DNA from: Streptomyces luteogriseus
GTDB taxonomy: Bacteria; Actinomycetota; Actinomycetes; Streptomycetales; Streptomycetaceae
Direction of reading: 5' to 3'
DNA: 64,000 nucleotides
Assembly (NCBI RefSeq): GCF_014205055.1
Contig: NZ_JACHMS010000001.1
Coordinates: 7,840,501 to 7,904,500, forward strand
Shown here: positions 8,299-17,364 of the stretch, piece by piece
Layout of the letters: every line of letters starts with the position of its first letter
Position numbering within the stretch: position 1 is the first letter of the stretch
Program-made: the position numbers and the translations under genes
Notes under the pieces: model-generated
The model's input: only the letters and a program-made list of their open reading frames with translations
What the model was told of the DNA's origin: nothing
Databases searched by the model: none

Positions 8299-8766
8299 TC
8301 AGGCCGCCAGCCGCCGGTCCAACGACCGCACGGCGTCCCGGAACGCCCGCGCCTGGCCCCCGCGCGCCACCTTCAGGGCCAGCCGGTACGCGGCCGTCCC
8401 GTCGGTGGCGAACGTCCACCGCACCCGGGTGCCGGTGCCGGCCGGCGCGAGCCGCCACTCCTCGGCCAGCGCCCGCACGCCCGGCAGGTTGGTGACGTCG
8501 ATGCGGTAGGCGTACACCTCGGGTGCCTTCGCCGCGATCACCGACTCGCGGAACCGGATGCCACCGGTGAGCGTGATGTCGCGTCCGGCACCGGCGTCGA
8601 CCGGGCGGGCGGCCGCCACCTGTGGGAACCACTCGGCCCAGCCGGGCACGTCCACGAGCGCGCTGTAGACCGCCGCCACCGGGGCGGCCACCTCCCGTAC
8701 GAAGACGTGCCGGACGGGCGCGGTCGTGACGAAGTCGGGCCCCACCGGGCGCAGTCGACGAGCCAT
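8299..8766 (-). CDS. SRPBCC family protein (polyketide cyclase/START-like)
   Basis: A 155-residue single-domain helix-grip protein. VFVREVAAPVAAVYSALVDV is strand 1 with the following helix, and PGWAEWFPQVAAARPVD is the typical loop. Repeated strands with RVRWTFATDG follow, and the long C-terminal helix is ALKVARGGQARAFRDAVRSL. Such proteins bind hydrophobic ligands or act as cyclases; the ligand is unknown. The ATG at 8766 is preferred to the upstream in-frame start because the motif begins directly after it. It lies downstream of the DeoR-type regulator gene in the same direction, with a gap of about 60 bases. Confidence 0.75.
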   Translation of the reverse strand: MARRLRPVGPDFVTTAPVRHVFVREVAAPVAAVYSALVDVPGWAEWFPQVAAARPVDAGAGRDITLTGGIRFRESVIAAKAPEVYAYRIDVTNLPGVRALAEEWRLAPAGTGTRVRWTFATDGTAAYRLALKVARGGQARAFRDAVRSLDRRLAA

Positions 8767-8827
8767 GGACGCGGCCTCCTGGGCGGGAGCGGGCGATGCC
8801 GGAGGCGTCACCCTAGCTGACGCCACG

Positions 8828-9658
8828 TCAGATGTCTGCGTCGTCCCCGGGCTCCCCGGCCACCACCAGCCGACGCAGATGCTCCGTGACCACCCCGCGC
8901 GCCTCGTCCGGCAGGCCGGCGTCCGTCACGAGCGTGTCGATCCGCTCCAGCGAGGCGAACGAACTCAAGCCCACCTTGCCCCACTTGGTGTGGTCCGCGA
9001 CCACGACCACACGGCGGGCCGACTGCACGAGCCGCCGGTTCGTCTCGGCCTCCGCGAGATTCGGCGTCGACAGGCCGGCCTCGACCGATATGCCGTGCAC
9101 CCCGAGGAACAACAGGTCGAAGTGGAGCGCCGCGATCGCCTGGTCGGCGACCGGACCCACCAGCGAGTCGGAGGGCGTGCGCACTCCGCCCGTCAGCACG
9201 ACCGTGGCCGCGCCCTGCCGCGGGCCCGAGGTGCGCTGCGCCGCGTGGAACACGTCGGCGACCCGCACCGAGTTGGTGACCACCGTGAGGTCCGGGACGT
9301 CCAGCAACTGGTGCGCCAGCGCGAAGGTCGTGGTACCGCCCGACAGGGCGATCGCCGCACCGGGCGCGACCAGCTTGGCCGCGGCGCGTGCGATGTCCTC
9401 CTTGGCGGTCAGCTCCAGGCCGGACTTGGCCTCGAAGCCCGGTTCGTGCGTACTCGCCTCGACCACCGGTACCGCGCCGCCGTGCACCTTCTCCAGCACG
9501 CCCTGGCGGGCGAGCGCGTCGAGGTCGCGGCGGACGGTCATGTCCGACACACCGAGCTTGCGGGTCAGCTCGTTGACCCGGACACCACCCCGGCGGCGGA
9601 CCTCGTCGAGGATCAGGGATCGCCGCTGCTCCGCGAGGAGGTTCTGATTCTCGCTCAC
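8828..9658 (-). CDS. DeoR/GlpR family transcriptional regulator of sugar metabolism
   Basis: A 276-residue DeoR-type repressor. The N-terminal helix-turn-helix reads RRSLILDEVRRRGGVRVNEL and KLGVSDMTVRRDLDALARQG, the exact DeoR family signature. It is followed by the KVHGGAV hinge and a C-terminal sugar-phosphate isomerase-like sensor with SGGTTTFALAHQL and TGGVRTPSDSLVGPVA. These regulators respond to phosphorylated sugars. The start is GTG at 9658. No sugar operon adjoins, so its target is either the downstream SRPBCC gene or a distant locus. Confidence 0.85.
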   Translation of the reverse strand: MSENQNLLAEQRRSLILDEVRRRGGVRVNELTRKLGVSDMTVRRDLDALARQGVLEKVHGGAVPVVEASTHEPGFEAKSGLELTAKEDIARAAAKLVAPGAAIALSGGTTTFALAHQLLDVPDLTVVTNSVRVADVFHAAQRTSGPRQGAATVVLTGGVRTPSDSLVGPVADQAIAALHFDLLFLGVHGISVEAGLSTPNLAEAETNRRLVQSARRVVVVADHTKWGKVGLSSFASLERIDTLVTDAGLPDEARGVVTEHLRRLVVAGEPGDDADI

Positions 9659-9949
9659 GTACGCTCCGGTCCTTTCGCCTCAATGCCGTCCGACACACCC
9701 CGCACCGGCTCCGACGAGGACATTCTTCCCGGCTCCGGTGCGAGGACGTCCCATCCTCGCATGTCGCGGACCGGAGAGCGCCACCGCGCCCGCTCGTCGC
9801 GCACATGCCACCGTTGGCTCATCTCCGCGCTCCGCTTCATCACGGATCGGGGAGATTCCGTGACAGCAGGTGTGGGGCGGCGCGGAAGTGGAGATCCTTG
9901 TGCCCGCACAGGCTGAGCCGACGGCGTGTCACGGGGGAAGTGCGAATCA

Positions 9950-12328
9950 GTGGAACGAGCGCAGGAACAGGCCTCGACCGGCGGACCGGACGGTCCCGCC
10001 ACGCGGCCCGGCGAGACCGGAACCGCCCTGGAACTCCTGGTCCACGGCGTGGGCGGCACCACGCCCCAGGAGATGCTGAACGACCCGCGGACGGTGCGGA
10101 TCACCGGCGACCACACCGCGGCCGTCTTCCGGCGCGCCGACGACGTAGACGCCGAGCACAGCCCGGACGGCCGACGCCGCGACGGACCGGTGCCCGAGGC
10201 CTACGTCTGGTGCAACCTCACCTCCGGCAACGGCACCCGCGCCCTGTGGCTGCTGCTCCTGCCGTTCATGGTCGTCAACCTCGCCCACTGGATGCGCCCC
10301 ACCGCCCACGGCCGCCGCCGCACTGTGCGCCTGTACGGGCTCCTCATGCGGCTCGCGGGGCTCACACTGACGGTGCTGCTCGTCGCGGCGGCCTGCGAGG
10401 TCGCGCTCGACCTGGCGGCCTGGCAGTGCGCGGGCACCGCGGCGTGCGCGGACAGCCACTCCTGGCTGGGCTTCCTCTCACCCACCGTCTCGGACGGCGG
10501 CTGGTGGAGCGCCCCCGGCCGCAGACTCGCCCTCGCCGCCGTCGTGCCCACCGCCCTGACCGTCCTGCTGTGGTACCTGTCCCGGCGCACGTGGAGCGAC
10601 TACGAGTCCCAGCAGCCCATCGAGCGGGCCCCCGAGCCCGAGGGCGAGGGCGGACCGACCGCACTCGGCCGGCCCGGCTTCTGGTACGGGCGCCGGCTGG
10701 TGGCCCGGCTGCGTGCCGCGCACACCGCCGCCGGCCTGATCACGGTCGCCGCCGCGGTCGGCAGCGCCGCCGCCCGCCACGACCGGCGCCCCGGCGGTCC
10801 CGCCGTACTCGGCACCCTGGGGCCGATGCTCGAAGCGGCCCTCGTGGCCTGCGCCGTCGCCGTGGTGTGGGTGGTGTGCCGTCGCGGCCGCAGCGAGAGG
10901 CGCCTGGACCGCACACTCGACGAGCGTTTCGTACGGCGCCTGCCGCTCGCCGCACTCGTCCTGCTCGTCCTCTCCCTGCTGTACGCCGGCTGGGACCGCC
11001 CGGGGTGGACGTCGGAAGGCCGGCTGCCGGGCGACACGACCTTCGGAGCGATCGCCCTGGTGCAGGGCCTGCTCGTGGTCGTCCTCGGCGTCGTGGCGTA
11101 CGTCCTGCACCGCACCGACCCCGACCGGCGGGCCGTGCTGCGGGGCCTGGGCGGGCCCGCCGTGGCGATGCTGGCCTGCGCCCTGGGCGGAGTGATGTCC
11201 GGCGGCGTGTCCCAGCGCGTGTCCGACTGGCTGGACGGCACCGGGGCGTCGATCGACGGCCCGCCGGTGCTGCTGACCTGGCAGGCGTCCGTGATCCCGC
11301 CGCTGCTCGTCGTGCTGCTGGGGCTGTTCGGCTGGCTGGCCCACCGCGCCTGGCAGCTCGCCCGCGCCGAGCGCGTCGCGGTGGCACTCGACTACCCGGA
11401 CGAGGCCCAGGACCGCGCCCGCACCCGGCGTATCGCCTACACCCGCGCCATGGCCTCCCTCACCGACCGGGGACCCCGCGTCGTCGCCGTCACCTCCGGG
11501 GTCACCCTGCTGCTCGGCGCCGGAGCCCTCGTGGGCGCCCTGGTCACCGACGAGACCCCGGGCGAGGCAGCGCAGGGCACCTACCCCGTCCTGCACGGCG
11601 CCGCCGAGACCGCACAGGCCCTCGGCTCCTGGCTGATCGGCCTCGGCTTCATACTCTTCGTCACCTGGGGCCGGCGCGCCTACAAGGACGCCGCCGCCCG
11701 CCGCACCATCGGCATCCTGTGGGACGTCGGCACCTTCTGGCCCCGCGCCTCCCACCCCTTCGCCCCGCCCTGCTACGCCGAGCGCGCGGTGCCCGACCTG
11801 ACCTGGCGGATGGCGACCTGGACCCGCGCGACCGGCGGACGGCTGGTCATCTCCGGCCACTCGCAGGGCAGCGTGCTCGCCGCCGCCGCGGCCTGGCAAC
11901 TCGCCCCGTCCGCCCGCAAACGGGTCGCACTGCTGACCTACGGCTCCCCACTCGAGCGCCTCTACGGCCGCTGGTTCCCGGCGCACTTCGGACCGGACGC
12001 GCTCGGTTCGCTGCACCGCGACGTCGACTGCTGGCGCAACCTCTACCGGCTCACCGACCCCATCGGCGGCCCGATGCGCCTGCCCGGCGCGGAGGTCGAC
12101 CACGCCCCCCTGATGGATCCCCTCGCCTACGGCCGCACCGCGCTCCTGCCGCTGCCCGCGCCGATCCTCGGACACTCCGACTACCAGGCCGACCCGGCCT
12201 TCGCCGAGGAACGGCGCACCCTGCTGGCCCGGCTGCGGCCGACGGCCCCGGATGCCCCCGGAGGGGAGACATCGGAGGCGCCGGACGTACCGTCGCCACG
12301 GCACGAGCCCGAACCGCCCGCCGCATAG
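9950..12328 (+). CDS. Large polytopic membrane protein with an alpha/beta-hydrolase (lipase-like) domain
   Basis: A 792-residue protein. The N-terminus holds ELLVHGVGGTTPQEML (about residues 25-40), like the oxyanion strand of lipases. Several transmembrane helices follow between about residues 85 and 580 (for example ALWLLLLPFMVVNLAHWM and LTVLLVAAACEVALDLAA). The C-terminal soluble part contains the nucleophile elbow ISGHSQGSVLAAAAAWQLAP near residue 640 and a late LGHSDYQADP histidine. The HxxGG and GHSQG halves of one hydrolase domain are therefore split by a membrane insert. The substrate is unknown. The start at 9950 (GTG) has GGGGGAAG upstream and is preferred over 9926. It converges on the AAA+ gene with 12 bases between the stops. 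Confidence 0.7.
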   Translation: MERAQEQASTGGPDGPATRPGETGTALELLVHGVGGTTPQEMLNDPRTVRITGDHTAAVFRRADDVDAEHSPDGRRRDGPVPEAYVWCNLTSGNGTRALWLLLLPFMVVNLAHWMRPTAHGRRRTVRLYGLLMRLAGLTLTVLLVAAACEVALDLAAWQCAGTAACADSHSWLGFLSPTVSDGGWWSAPGRRLALAAVVPTALTVLLWYLSRRTWSDYESQQPIERAPEPEGEGGPTALGRPGFWYGRRLVARLRAAHTAAGLITVAAAVGSAAARHDRRPGGPAVLGTLGPMLEAALVACAVAVVWVVCRRGRSERRLDRTLDERFVRRLPLAALVLLVLSLLYAGWDRPGWTSEGRLPGDTTFGAIALVQGLLVVVLGVVAYVLHRTDPDRRAVLRGLGGPAVAMLACALGGVMSGGVSQRVSDWLDGTGASIDGPPVLLTWQASVIPPLLVVLLGLFGWLAHRAWQLARAERVAVALDYPDEAQDRARTRRIAYTRAMASLTDRGPRVVAVTSGVTLLLGAGALVGALVTDETPGEAAQGTYPVLHGAAETAQALGSWLIGLGFILFVTWGRRAYKDAAARRTIGILWDVGTFWPRASHPFAPPCYAERAVPDLTWRMATWTRATGGRLVISGHSQGSVLAAAAAWQLAPSARKRVALLTYGSPLERLYGRWFPAHFGPDALGSLHRDVDCWRNLYRLTDPIGGPMRLPGAEVDHAPLMDPLAYGRTALLPLPAPILGHSDYQADPAFAEERRTLLARLRPTAPDAPGGETSEAPDVPSPRHEPEPPAA

Positions 12329-12340
12329 GCGGGCTCATCC

Positions 12341-14776
12341 TCAGAGCAGCTCGGGCAGATCCTCGGCGTAGAGCAGCGTCAGATCGTCCGTGCTCGGCTC
12401 CGGAAGCTGGGCGACCCGGCTCGCGTGCCGCTCGACCATGGCCTCGAAGGTCTGCCGTGCGGTACGGCCGTTGCCGAACGCCGGGCCCTTGGGGAGCACC
12501 GTGAAGTACTTCCGCAGGCCCTCCGCCGCGCCCGGCGCCAGCCGGTACTCGTGCTCATCGGCCTGCTGCTCGACGATCCGCAGCAGGTCCTCGGGGCCGT
12601 AGTCGCTGAAGGTGATGGTCCGCGAGAAGCGGGACGCCACGCCCGGGTTGACGGACAGGAAGCGCTCCATCTCGGCCGTGTAGCCCGCGACGATCACCAC
12701 GACCGCGTCCCGGTGATCCTCCATCAGCTTCACCAGCGTGTCGATGGCCTCCTTGCCGAAGTCGCGGCCCGCGTCCTCCGGGGACAGCGCGTACGCCTCG
12801 TCGATGAACAGCACGCCGCCGCGCGCCTTCTCGAAGGCCTCCTGGGTGCGGATCGCCGTCGAGCCGATGTGCTCGCCGACCAGGTCGACCCGGGACACCT
12901 CCACCAGATGACCCTTGTCCAGCACACCGAGAGAGGCGAGGATCTCGCCGTAGAGCCGCGCGACCGTGGTCTTGCCGGTGCCGGGGGAGCCGGTGAAGAC
13001 CAGGTGCCGCTTGACCGAGGCCGCCTTCAGACCGGCCTGCTGCCGGCGCCGGCCGACCTCGATCATGTCGGTGAGGGCGCGCACCTCGCGCTTGACGCTC
13101 TCCAGGCCCACCAGCGCGTCGAGTTCACCGAGGACGTCCTTGGAGGAGCGGGCGGGCTGCTCGGGCTCGGCGACCGGCGCCGGAGGCTCCGGTTCGGTGC
13201 GCTGTCCCGGGACCCCGCCCAGCAGACCGGGGGAGTGGCTCGCCGTCTGCACGGCAGCCTCCCGCGTGGCGGGCTCACGCAGCCCCGCGCTCTCGTCGCT
13301 CGTGCAGTCCTCGACGAGCGGGCTCGCTCCGGACGCGGCGTCCGCGCCGCTGTCCGCGAACTCGTACCCCCCGCGTGCGCACCGCTCCGTGCGGCACTTC
13401 CGCAGCGTCGTACGGCTGCCGTCGATCACGTGGAAGCCGTAGCCGCCGCTGCCCGTGACCCGGCAGTTCAGGAAGCTGCCCCGGCCGCCCGCCGAGACGT
13501 AGACACCGGCTTCCGCGGGGGAGTCGATCGTGCAGCGCTCCACGGTGGGGTCGGCGCCCTTGGTGACGATCACGCCGGTCTGGGTGCCGTCCACCGTGCA
13601 GTTGCTGAGCGTGCCACCGCTGCCGTGGTCGCGGAACCAGGCGCCCGTCGCCGCGTCCCGGATGCGGCAGTCGTCGAGCTGCGCGGTCGCGCCGTCGCTC
13701 ACCGACACGGCCGTGTTGCGCACCTGCGACAGGTCGGTGTCGACGACGTCCGCGCGCGAGCCGCGGTCGAGCACGAACAGCGCGTCCGGCACGTCGTGCA
13801 CCCGGCACGAGTCCAGGACGGCGGTGGCGCCGTCACTGACCCACACCGCCGGGTAGTCGCCCGTGCTGTCGAAGATCTCGCACTGGTTGGCGTCCACGCG
13901 GGTGCCCGGGTCCCACACCGACAGGCCGTTGCGCCCGAACTGCCGCACCGTGGTGCGCGTCAGCGTGAGAACGGAGCGAGAACGCAGGTCGACCGCGTTC
14001 TCCGGGATGTCGTGGATCCGGCAGTCGGCCAGCGTCAGCACGGCGTCCGTGTCGAGCGTGACCCCGTCGGCCGTCGTGCGGTGCACGTCGCAGTCGGTGA
14101 GGTGCGCGGTGGCCCGGCCGGTGATGTGCACACCGCTGCCCCGGACTTCGTAGATCTCGCAGCCCACCGCCTCCAGCGCGGAGTTCTCCCCGGTCGCCGA
14201 CAGACCCGAGCCCGAGGTGTGGTGCACCCGGCAGCGCTCCAGGCGGGGATGGGCGCCGCCGCGCACCACCACGCCCGCCTGGCCGGCCGCGACGACCTCG
14301 CACTCCTCGAACACCCCGCCCGCGCCGTCGAGTACGGCGATGCCGATGCCCGCCGGGTTGTCGACCGCGCAGCGCCGCACCGTGGGCCGGGCGTTGCCGC
14401 GCACCTCGATGCCGGCCGCCGACCGCGTCACGACCCGCACGTCCCGCAGCTCGGGGGTGCCCTCCTCCACCAGCACCGCGGGGGCGGCCGCGTCCTGGCC
14501 CTCCACGTGCAGGTCCTGCACCACCGCCGATGCGCGCACGGTGAGCGGCACACCGTCAACGGGCGCGATCCGCACCGACCCGGGGGAGCCCTCGGGACCG
14601 CGCAGGGTCACCGCGCGCTGCAGGACGAGGTTCTCCCGGTAGGTGCCGGGCGCGACGGTGAGGACGTCTCCGTCGGCCGCGGCCTCCAGGGCGGCGGCGA
14701 GCGATGGGTACTCACCCGTGCGGCGCCGCCACCGCGACGTGCCGGTGTGCGTCACCTGGACCGTGCCCTGTGCCAT
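12341..14776 (-). CDS. Right-handed beta-helix / CbxX-type AAA+ ATPase fusion protein
   Basis: An 811-residue fusion. Residues about 1-490 are parallel beta-helix repeats, about 23 residues each, with phrases like VLDSCRVHDVPDALFVLDRG and a pectate-lyase/NosD-like start (YPSLAAALEAAADGDVLTVA). After a Pro/Glu-rich linker, residues about 545-800 form a CbxX/CfqX (EccA-like) AAA+ domain with Walker A FTGSPGTGKTTVARLYGEIL, Walker B GGVLFIDEAYALSP and the sensor/arginine region GVASRFSRTITF. CbxX ATPases remodel protein complexes such as Rubisco or type VII secretion partners. The beta-helix may serve as a substrate- or carbohydrate-binding scaffold. No signal peptide is visible, so it is probably cytoplasmic. 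Confidence 0.85.
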   Translation of the reverse strand: MAQGTVQVTHTGTSRWRRRTGEYPSLAAALEAAADGDVLTVAPGTYRENLVLQRAVTLRGPEGSPGSVRIAPVDGVPLTVRASAVVQDLHVEGQDAAAPAVLVEEGTPELRDVRVVTRSAAGIEVRGNARPTVRRCAVDNPAGIGIAVLDGAGGVFEECEVVAAGQAGVVVRGGAHPRLERCRVHHTSGSGLSATGENSALEAVGCEIYEVRGSGVHITGRATAHLTDCDVHRTTADGVTLDTDAVLTLADCRIHDIPENAVDLRSRSVLTLTRTTVRQFGRNGLSVWDPGTRVDANQCEIFDSTGDYPAVWVSDGATAVLDSCRVHDVPDALFVLDRGSRADVVDTDLSQVRNTAVSVSDGATAQLDDCRIRDAATGAWFRDHGSGGTLSNCTVDGTQTGVIVTKGADPTVERCTIDSPAEAGVYVSAGGRGSFLNCRVTGSGGYGFHVIDGSRTTLRKCRTERCARGGYEFADSGADAASGASPLVEDCTSDESAGLREPATREAAVQTASHSPGLLGGVPGQRTEPEPPAPVAEPEQPARSSKDVLGELDALVGLESVKREVRALTDMIEVGRRRQQAGLKAASVKRHLVFTGSPGTGKTTVARLYGEILASLGVLDKGHLVEVSRVDLVGEHIGSTAIRTQEAFEKARGGVLFIDEAYALSPEDAGRDFGKEAIDTLVKLMEDHRDAVVVIVAGYTAEMERFLSVNPGVASRFSRTITFSDYGPEDLLRIVEQQADEHEYRLAPGAAEGLRKYFTVLPKGPAFGNGRTARQTFEAMVERHASRVAQLPEPSTDDLTLLYAEDLPELL

Positions 14777-15002
14777 GGTGTAGCTGTGCCCCCACCTCGG
14801 TCGTACTGATGGCTCGTCCGCCGTCGGGGCGCTCCAGCCCGGGGTCGCGACCGCGACCGCCCGGCCCGTCGGGCCTGGCGCGCACGCGGCATCGACACCG
14901 GCGCGTCCCTGAGGCTCGCTCGCGCGCGGGTTGTGCCGAACGGTTCGGCCGGACCACCGTAGCGTGCGCGCGGGTGGTGGGTTGACCAGAGCCGGAAGGC
15001 GG

Positions 15003-15608
15003 TCAGCTGCCGGTGCCCGTCCTGCCCCAGTCCGGGCCCGCCCTGTCCCATGCCTGGTCCCAACGGGCGTACCGGCGTCGGACCATGCGCCAGACGATCA
15101 GCCGTCTGCCGCCCTCTATGAGACCGCCCGTGGCCAGGGCGGCGCCGAAGCCGGCGAGGACCGCGTGCGTCGAGGCCGTCGCGGAGTCGAGCGGGCGGGC
15201 CACCATCCGGCCGTGCCGGTCGGTCCATATCCGGACCGTGTCGCCCCGCTGCGGGTCCTTGAGGCTCGCCAGCACCGGGCCCTGGTGCGGGGTGCCGTCC
15301 GGCGCGGTCCAGTCGGCGAGGACGCGGTTGCGCAGATCCCTGCCCGACGAGGTCTCCGGGTCGGCGTCCAGCGGGGAGCGGTCCAGTTTGCGGACCACCG
15401 TGGCCGTCACCAGATGGCGCGCCTCGTGCTGTGACCGGACGGAACGCTGCAGCGCGTCCTGAGCCGTCTCCCCGACGAGCGAGCCGGCCACCGGGGCGGC
15501 CAGCAGGATCAGCAGCAGGGCGGCCAGTGCCACCCAGGCCTCGGCCAGGTCGGTCGCGCGGCACAGCGGATTGCGCCGCCAGCGCCAGAGCCCCCTGATC
15601 GCTCGCAC
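15003..15608 (-). CDS. Rv1733c family membrane protein
   Basis: A 201-residue protein with two transmembrane helices: EAWVALAALLLILLAAPVAG near the N-terminus and VLAGFGAALATGGLIEGGRR near the C-terminus. An extracytoplasmic domain of about 100 residues lies between them (GDTVRIWTDRHGRMVARPL). This matches the actinobacterial Rv1733c-type family of unknown function. It starts with a basic stretch followed by NPLCRATDLAEAW, the family hallmark. GGAAGGGG lies about nine bases before the GTG at 15608; upstream in-frame starts up to 15662 cannot be excluded. Confidence 0.75.
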   Translation of the reverse strand: MRAIRGLWRWRRNPLCRATDLAEAWVALAALLLILLAAPVAGSLVGETAQDALQRSVRSQHEARHLVTATVVRKLDRSPLDADPETSSGRDLRNRVLADWTAPDGTPHQGPVLASLKDPQRGDTVRIWTDRHGRMVARPLDSATASTHAVLAGFGAALATGGLIEGGRRLIVWRMVRRRYARWDQAWDRAGPDWGRTGTGS

Positions 15609-15772
15609 CGCATGCACCCCCTTCCCGCTCCGTGATACTCCCCGGCGGAGCCGTCCACGCACGGACCCGTCGAAGAGAGAGCCACGTCACCTCTCCCCAG
15701 GGCCTCTCACGAATTTCTCACACAAGCCCAACGCCCGGACCCGCGGCACGGTTCCCGCCCCCGCCCGCAGGG

Positions 15773-16600
15773 CTATTCGAGGTTTCCGACCGGGTCCCCG
15801 ACCCGGATCGTGCCGCGCGACAGCGGTACCAGGTTCTGCCCGAAGACCAGCTTGCCGCCGAGGCGGCGGTGGTGTCCCAGGCTGAACAGGGGCTCGCGGC
15901 CGCGCTCGCCGGTGTCCTGGTCGGTGGTGGTCACCACGCAGCGGCCGCAGGTCTTGGCCACGCGGAAGGGTACGTCCCCGATGGTGAGGCGCGACCAGTC
16001 GTCCTCGGCCCAGGCGAGGGTGCCCGCCACGACCACGTTCGGCCTGAAGCGGTTCATCGGCAGGGGTCCCTCGCCGGCGTACTCGCCCCGCGCGATCAGG
16101 GAGTTGAGGGCGTCGAGCGAGGCCGTCGTGGTGAGCAGCAGCGGAAAGCCGTCGGCGAAGGAGACGGTCTCACCGGGCCGCGCGTACTCCGGGGCGACGG
16201 GTCGGCGCGTGGCCGGATCGTCCATGTGGGCCAGGCGTACGGCGATGCCGAGGCAGGAGCTGAACCAGGCGTGCGCGGCCTCGCCCTCGGCCTCGACCGC
16301 CTCGACCTTGTCGCGGAAGATCTCCACCGGCACGGTGACGGACGGCCGGGGAACGGGCACCGTCAACGACGTCATGCCGGGCGCGGACAGACGTACGCCG
16401 CCACCGGGCCGGGGCTCGGCGGCGACGAGCGCGAGGCGCGGCAGCCGGCGTTGCGTGACGACCTTTCCCCCGTCGTCGATCAGCACCCAGCGCCGGTCCC
16501 CGGCCAGTCCCCAGGGCTCCACGTCGGCCTCCCGGGGCGTGACGCCCCGGACCGCCTTGACCGGATGGACGTGGATCGAGTGCAGGTGAGCGTTCCCCAT
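15773..16600 (-). CDS. MOSC domain-containing protein
   Basis: A 275-residue protein with an N-terminal MOSC beta-barrel domain (LHSIHVHPVKAVRGVTPREA, with PWGLAGDRRWVLID) and a C-terminal MOSC domain (RFRPNVVVAGTLAWAEDDWS, then KTCGRCVVTTTDQDTGERG, where the conserved cysteine lies). Family members bind molybdenum cofactor and resemble the mARC/YcbX reductases of N-hydroxylated compounds. The conserved Cys in TCGRC, the likely Mo ligand, is present. The ATG at 16600 is the only start giving the family N-terminus. It stands alone between the Rv1733c-like and proline-rich genes. Confidence 0.85.
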   Translation of the reverse strand: MGNAHLHSIHVHPVKAVRGVTPREADVEPWGLAGDRRWVLIDDGGKVVTQRRLPRLALVAAEPRPGGGVRLSAPGMTSLTVPVPRPSVTVPVEIFRDKVEAVEAEGEAAHAWFSSCLGIAVRLAHMDDPATRRPVAPEYARPGETVSFADGFPLLLTTTASLDALNSLIARGEYAGEGPLPMNRFRPNVVVAGTLAWAEDDWSRLTIGDVPFRVAKTCGRCVVTTTDQDTGERGREPLFSLGHHRRLGGKLVFGQNLVPLSRGTIRVGDPVGNLE

Positions 16601-16644
16601 GGGGCCATCGTGCCAGTCGGCACCGACAGCCCCCGGAGGCCGGC

Positions 16645-17073
16645 TCAGTACCCTCGGTACTGCTGGTTGTTGTACGGGTCCTGATAGGGAGCCGGGGCCG
16701 GCCGGGGAGCAGCGGGGCGCATCGCCTCGTAGCCCGCGGGGGCCGCCGGACGCGGCTGCTGAGGCTGCGGGCCGGGGTAGCCGCGCGGAGCGGTGGCCTG
16801 CTGCGGGATGTACGCCGCGGGCGCCTGCTGCAGCGGTGCGGGCTGCTGCGCCTGCGGATAGCCGTAGGCGGGCTGGGAGGGAGCTGCCGGAAGGGCCGGC
16901 AGCGCCGAAGGGAGCGCGGGCAGGTGGCTGCCCGGCATGTCGTACTGAGCGGGGACCCGGATCGGGGCGATCTGCGGGGTGCCCCGCTCGGCGACGAGCC
17001 TGTCGTAGATCGGGGTGTCCGGGAAGGAGGCGGAGTAGTAGCCGCCGCCATAGGTGGAGCGGGGGGAGGTCAT
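16645..17073 (-). CDS. Proline/glutamine-rich DUF6643 family protein
   Basis: A 142-residue Streptomyces-specific protein. It has a conserved N-terminus (TSPRSTYGGGYYSASFPDTP and IYDRLVAERGTPQIAPI) followed by a low-complexity tail rich in Pro, Gln, Ala and Tyr that ends NNQQYRGY. There is no catalytic motif, membrane helix or signal peptide. The composition suggests a disordered protein. The start at 17073 is preceded by a GC-poor stretch (17074-17100) that may carry its promoter. Confidence 0.7.
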   Translation of the reverse strand: MTSPRSTYGGGYYSASFPDTPIYDRLVAERGTPQIAPIRVPAQYDMPGSHLPALPSALPALPAAPSQPAYGYPQAQQPAPLQQAPAAYIPQQATAPRGYPGPQPQQPRPAAPAGYEAMRPAAPRPAPAPYQDPYNNQQYRGY

Positions 17074-17364
17074 GGCACATAAGTTAAGCCCACGATGTGC
17101 TGGTTGGGGAGACCGATAAGAGGGTTGTTTTCCGTGTCCGCAGTGACCCGGGATCCCCAATGCGAGCGAACTCGGCAAAAAGGGGCGCCGAACGGGGGCC
17201 TGATCGTGTAAAAGCCGAGTTCCGGGCCGGTTACCGGCGGTTGGCGGCAGGTCTGCCGTGCGGTGGTGCGTGGGACTTCGCCGCGGCAAGGAATAGGTTG
17301 TGCGCACGGAACTCGACGAACGGCCGGGACGGGCCTGGCGGGGTGACACGCAATGGGGGCGGAC

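Noticed and set aside
9926..12504. Long overlapping frames on both strands inside the hydrolase and beta-helix genes
   Set aside because: High GC third positions make antisense and frame-shifted frames stay open. Their translations are Arg/Pro/Gly-rich and carry no family motifs, while the chosen frames hold membrane helices and Walker motifs.
15003..15662. Longer start of the Rv1733c-like protein at 15662
   Set aside because: The first 18 residues are basic and unlike the family. A good ribosome-binding site precedes the GTG at 15608 instead.
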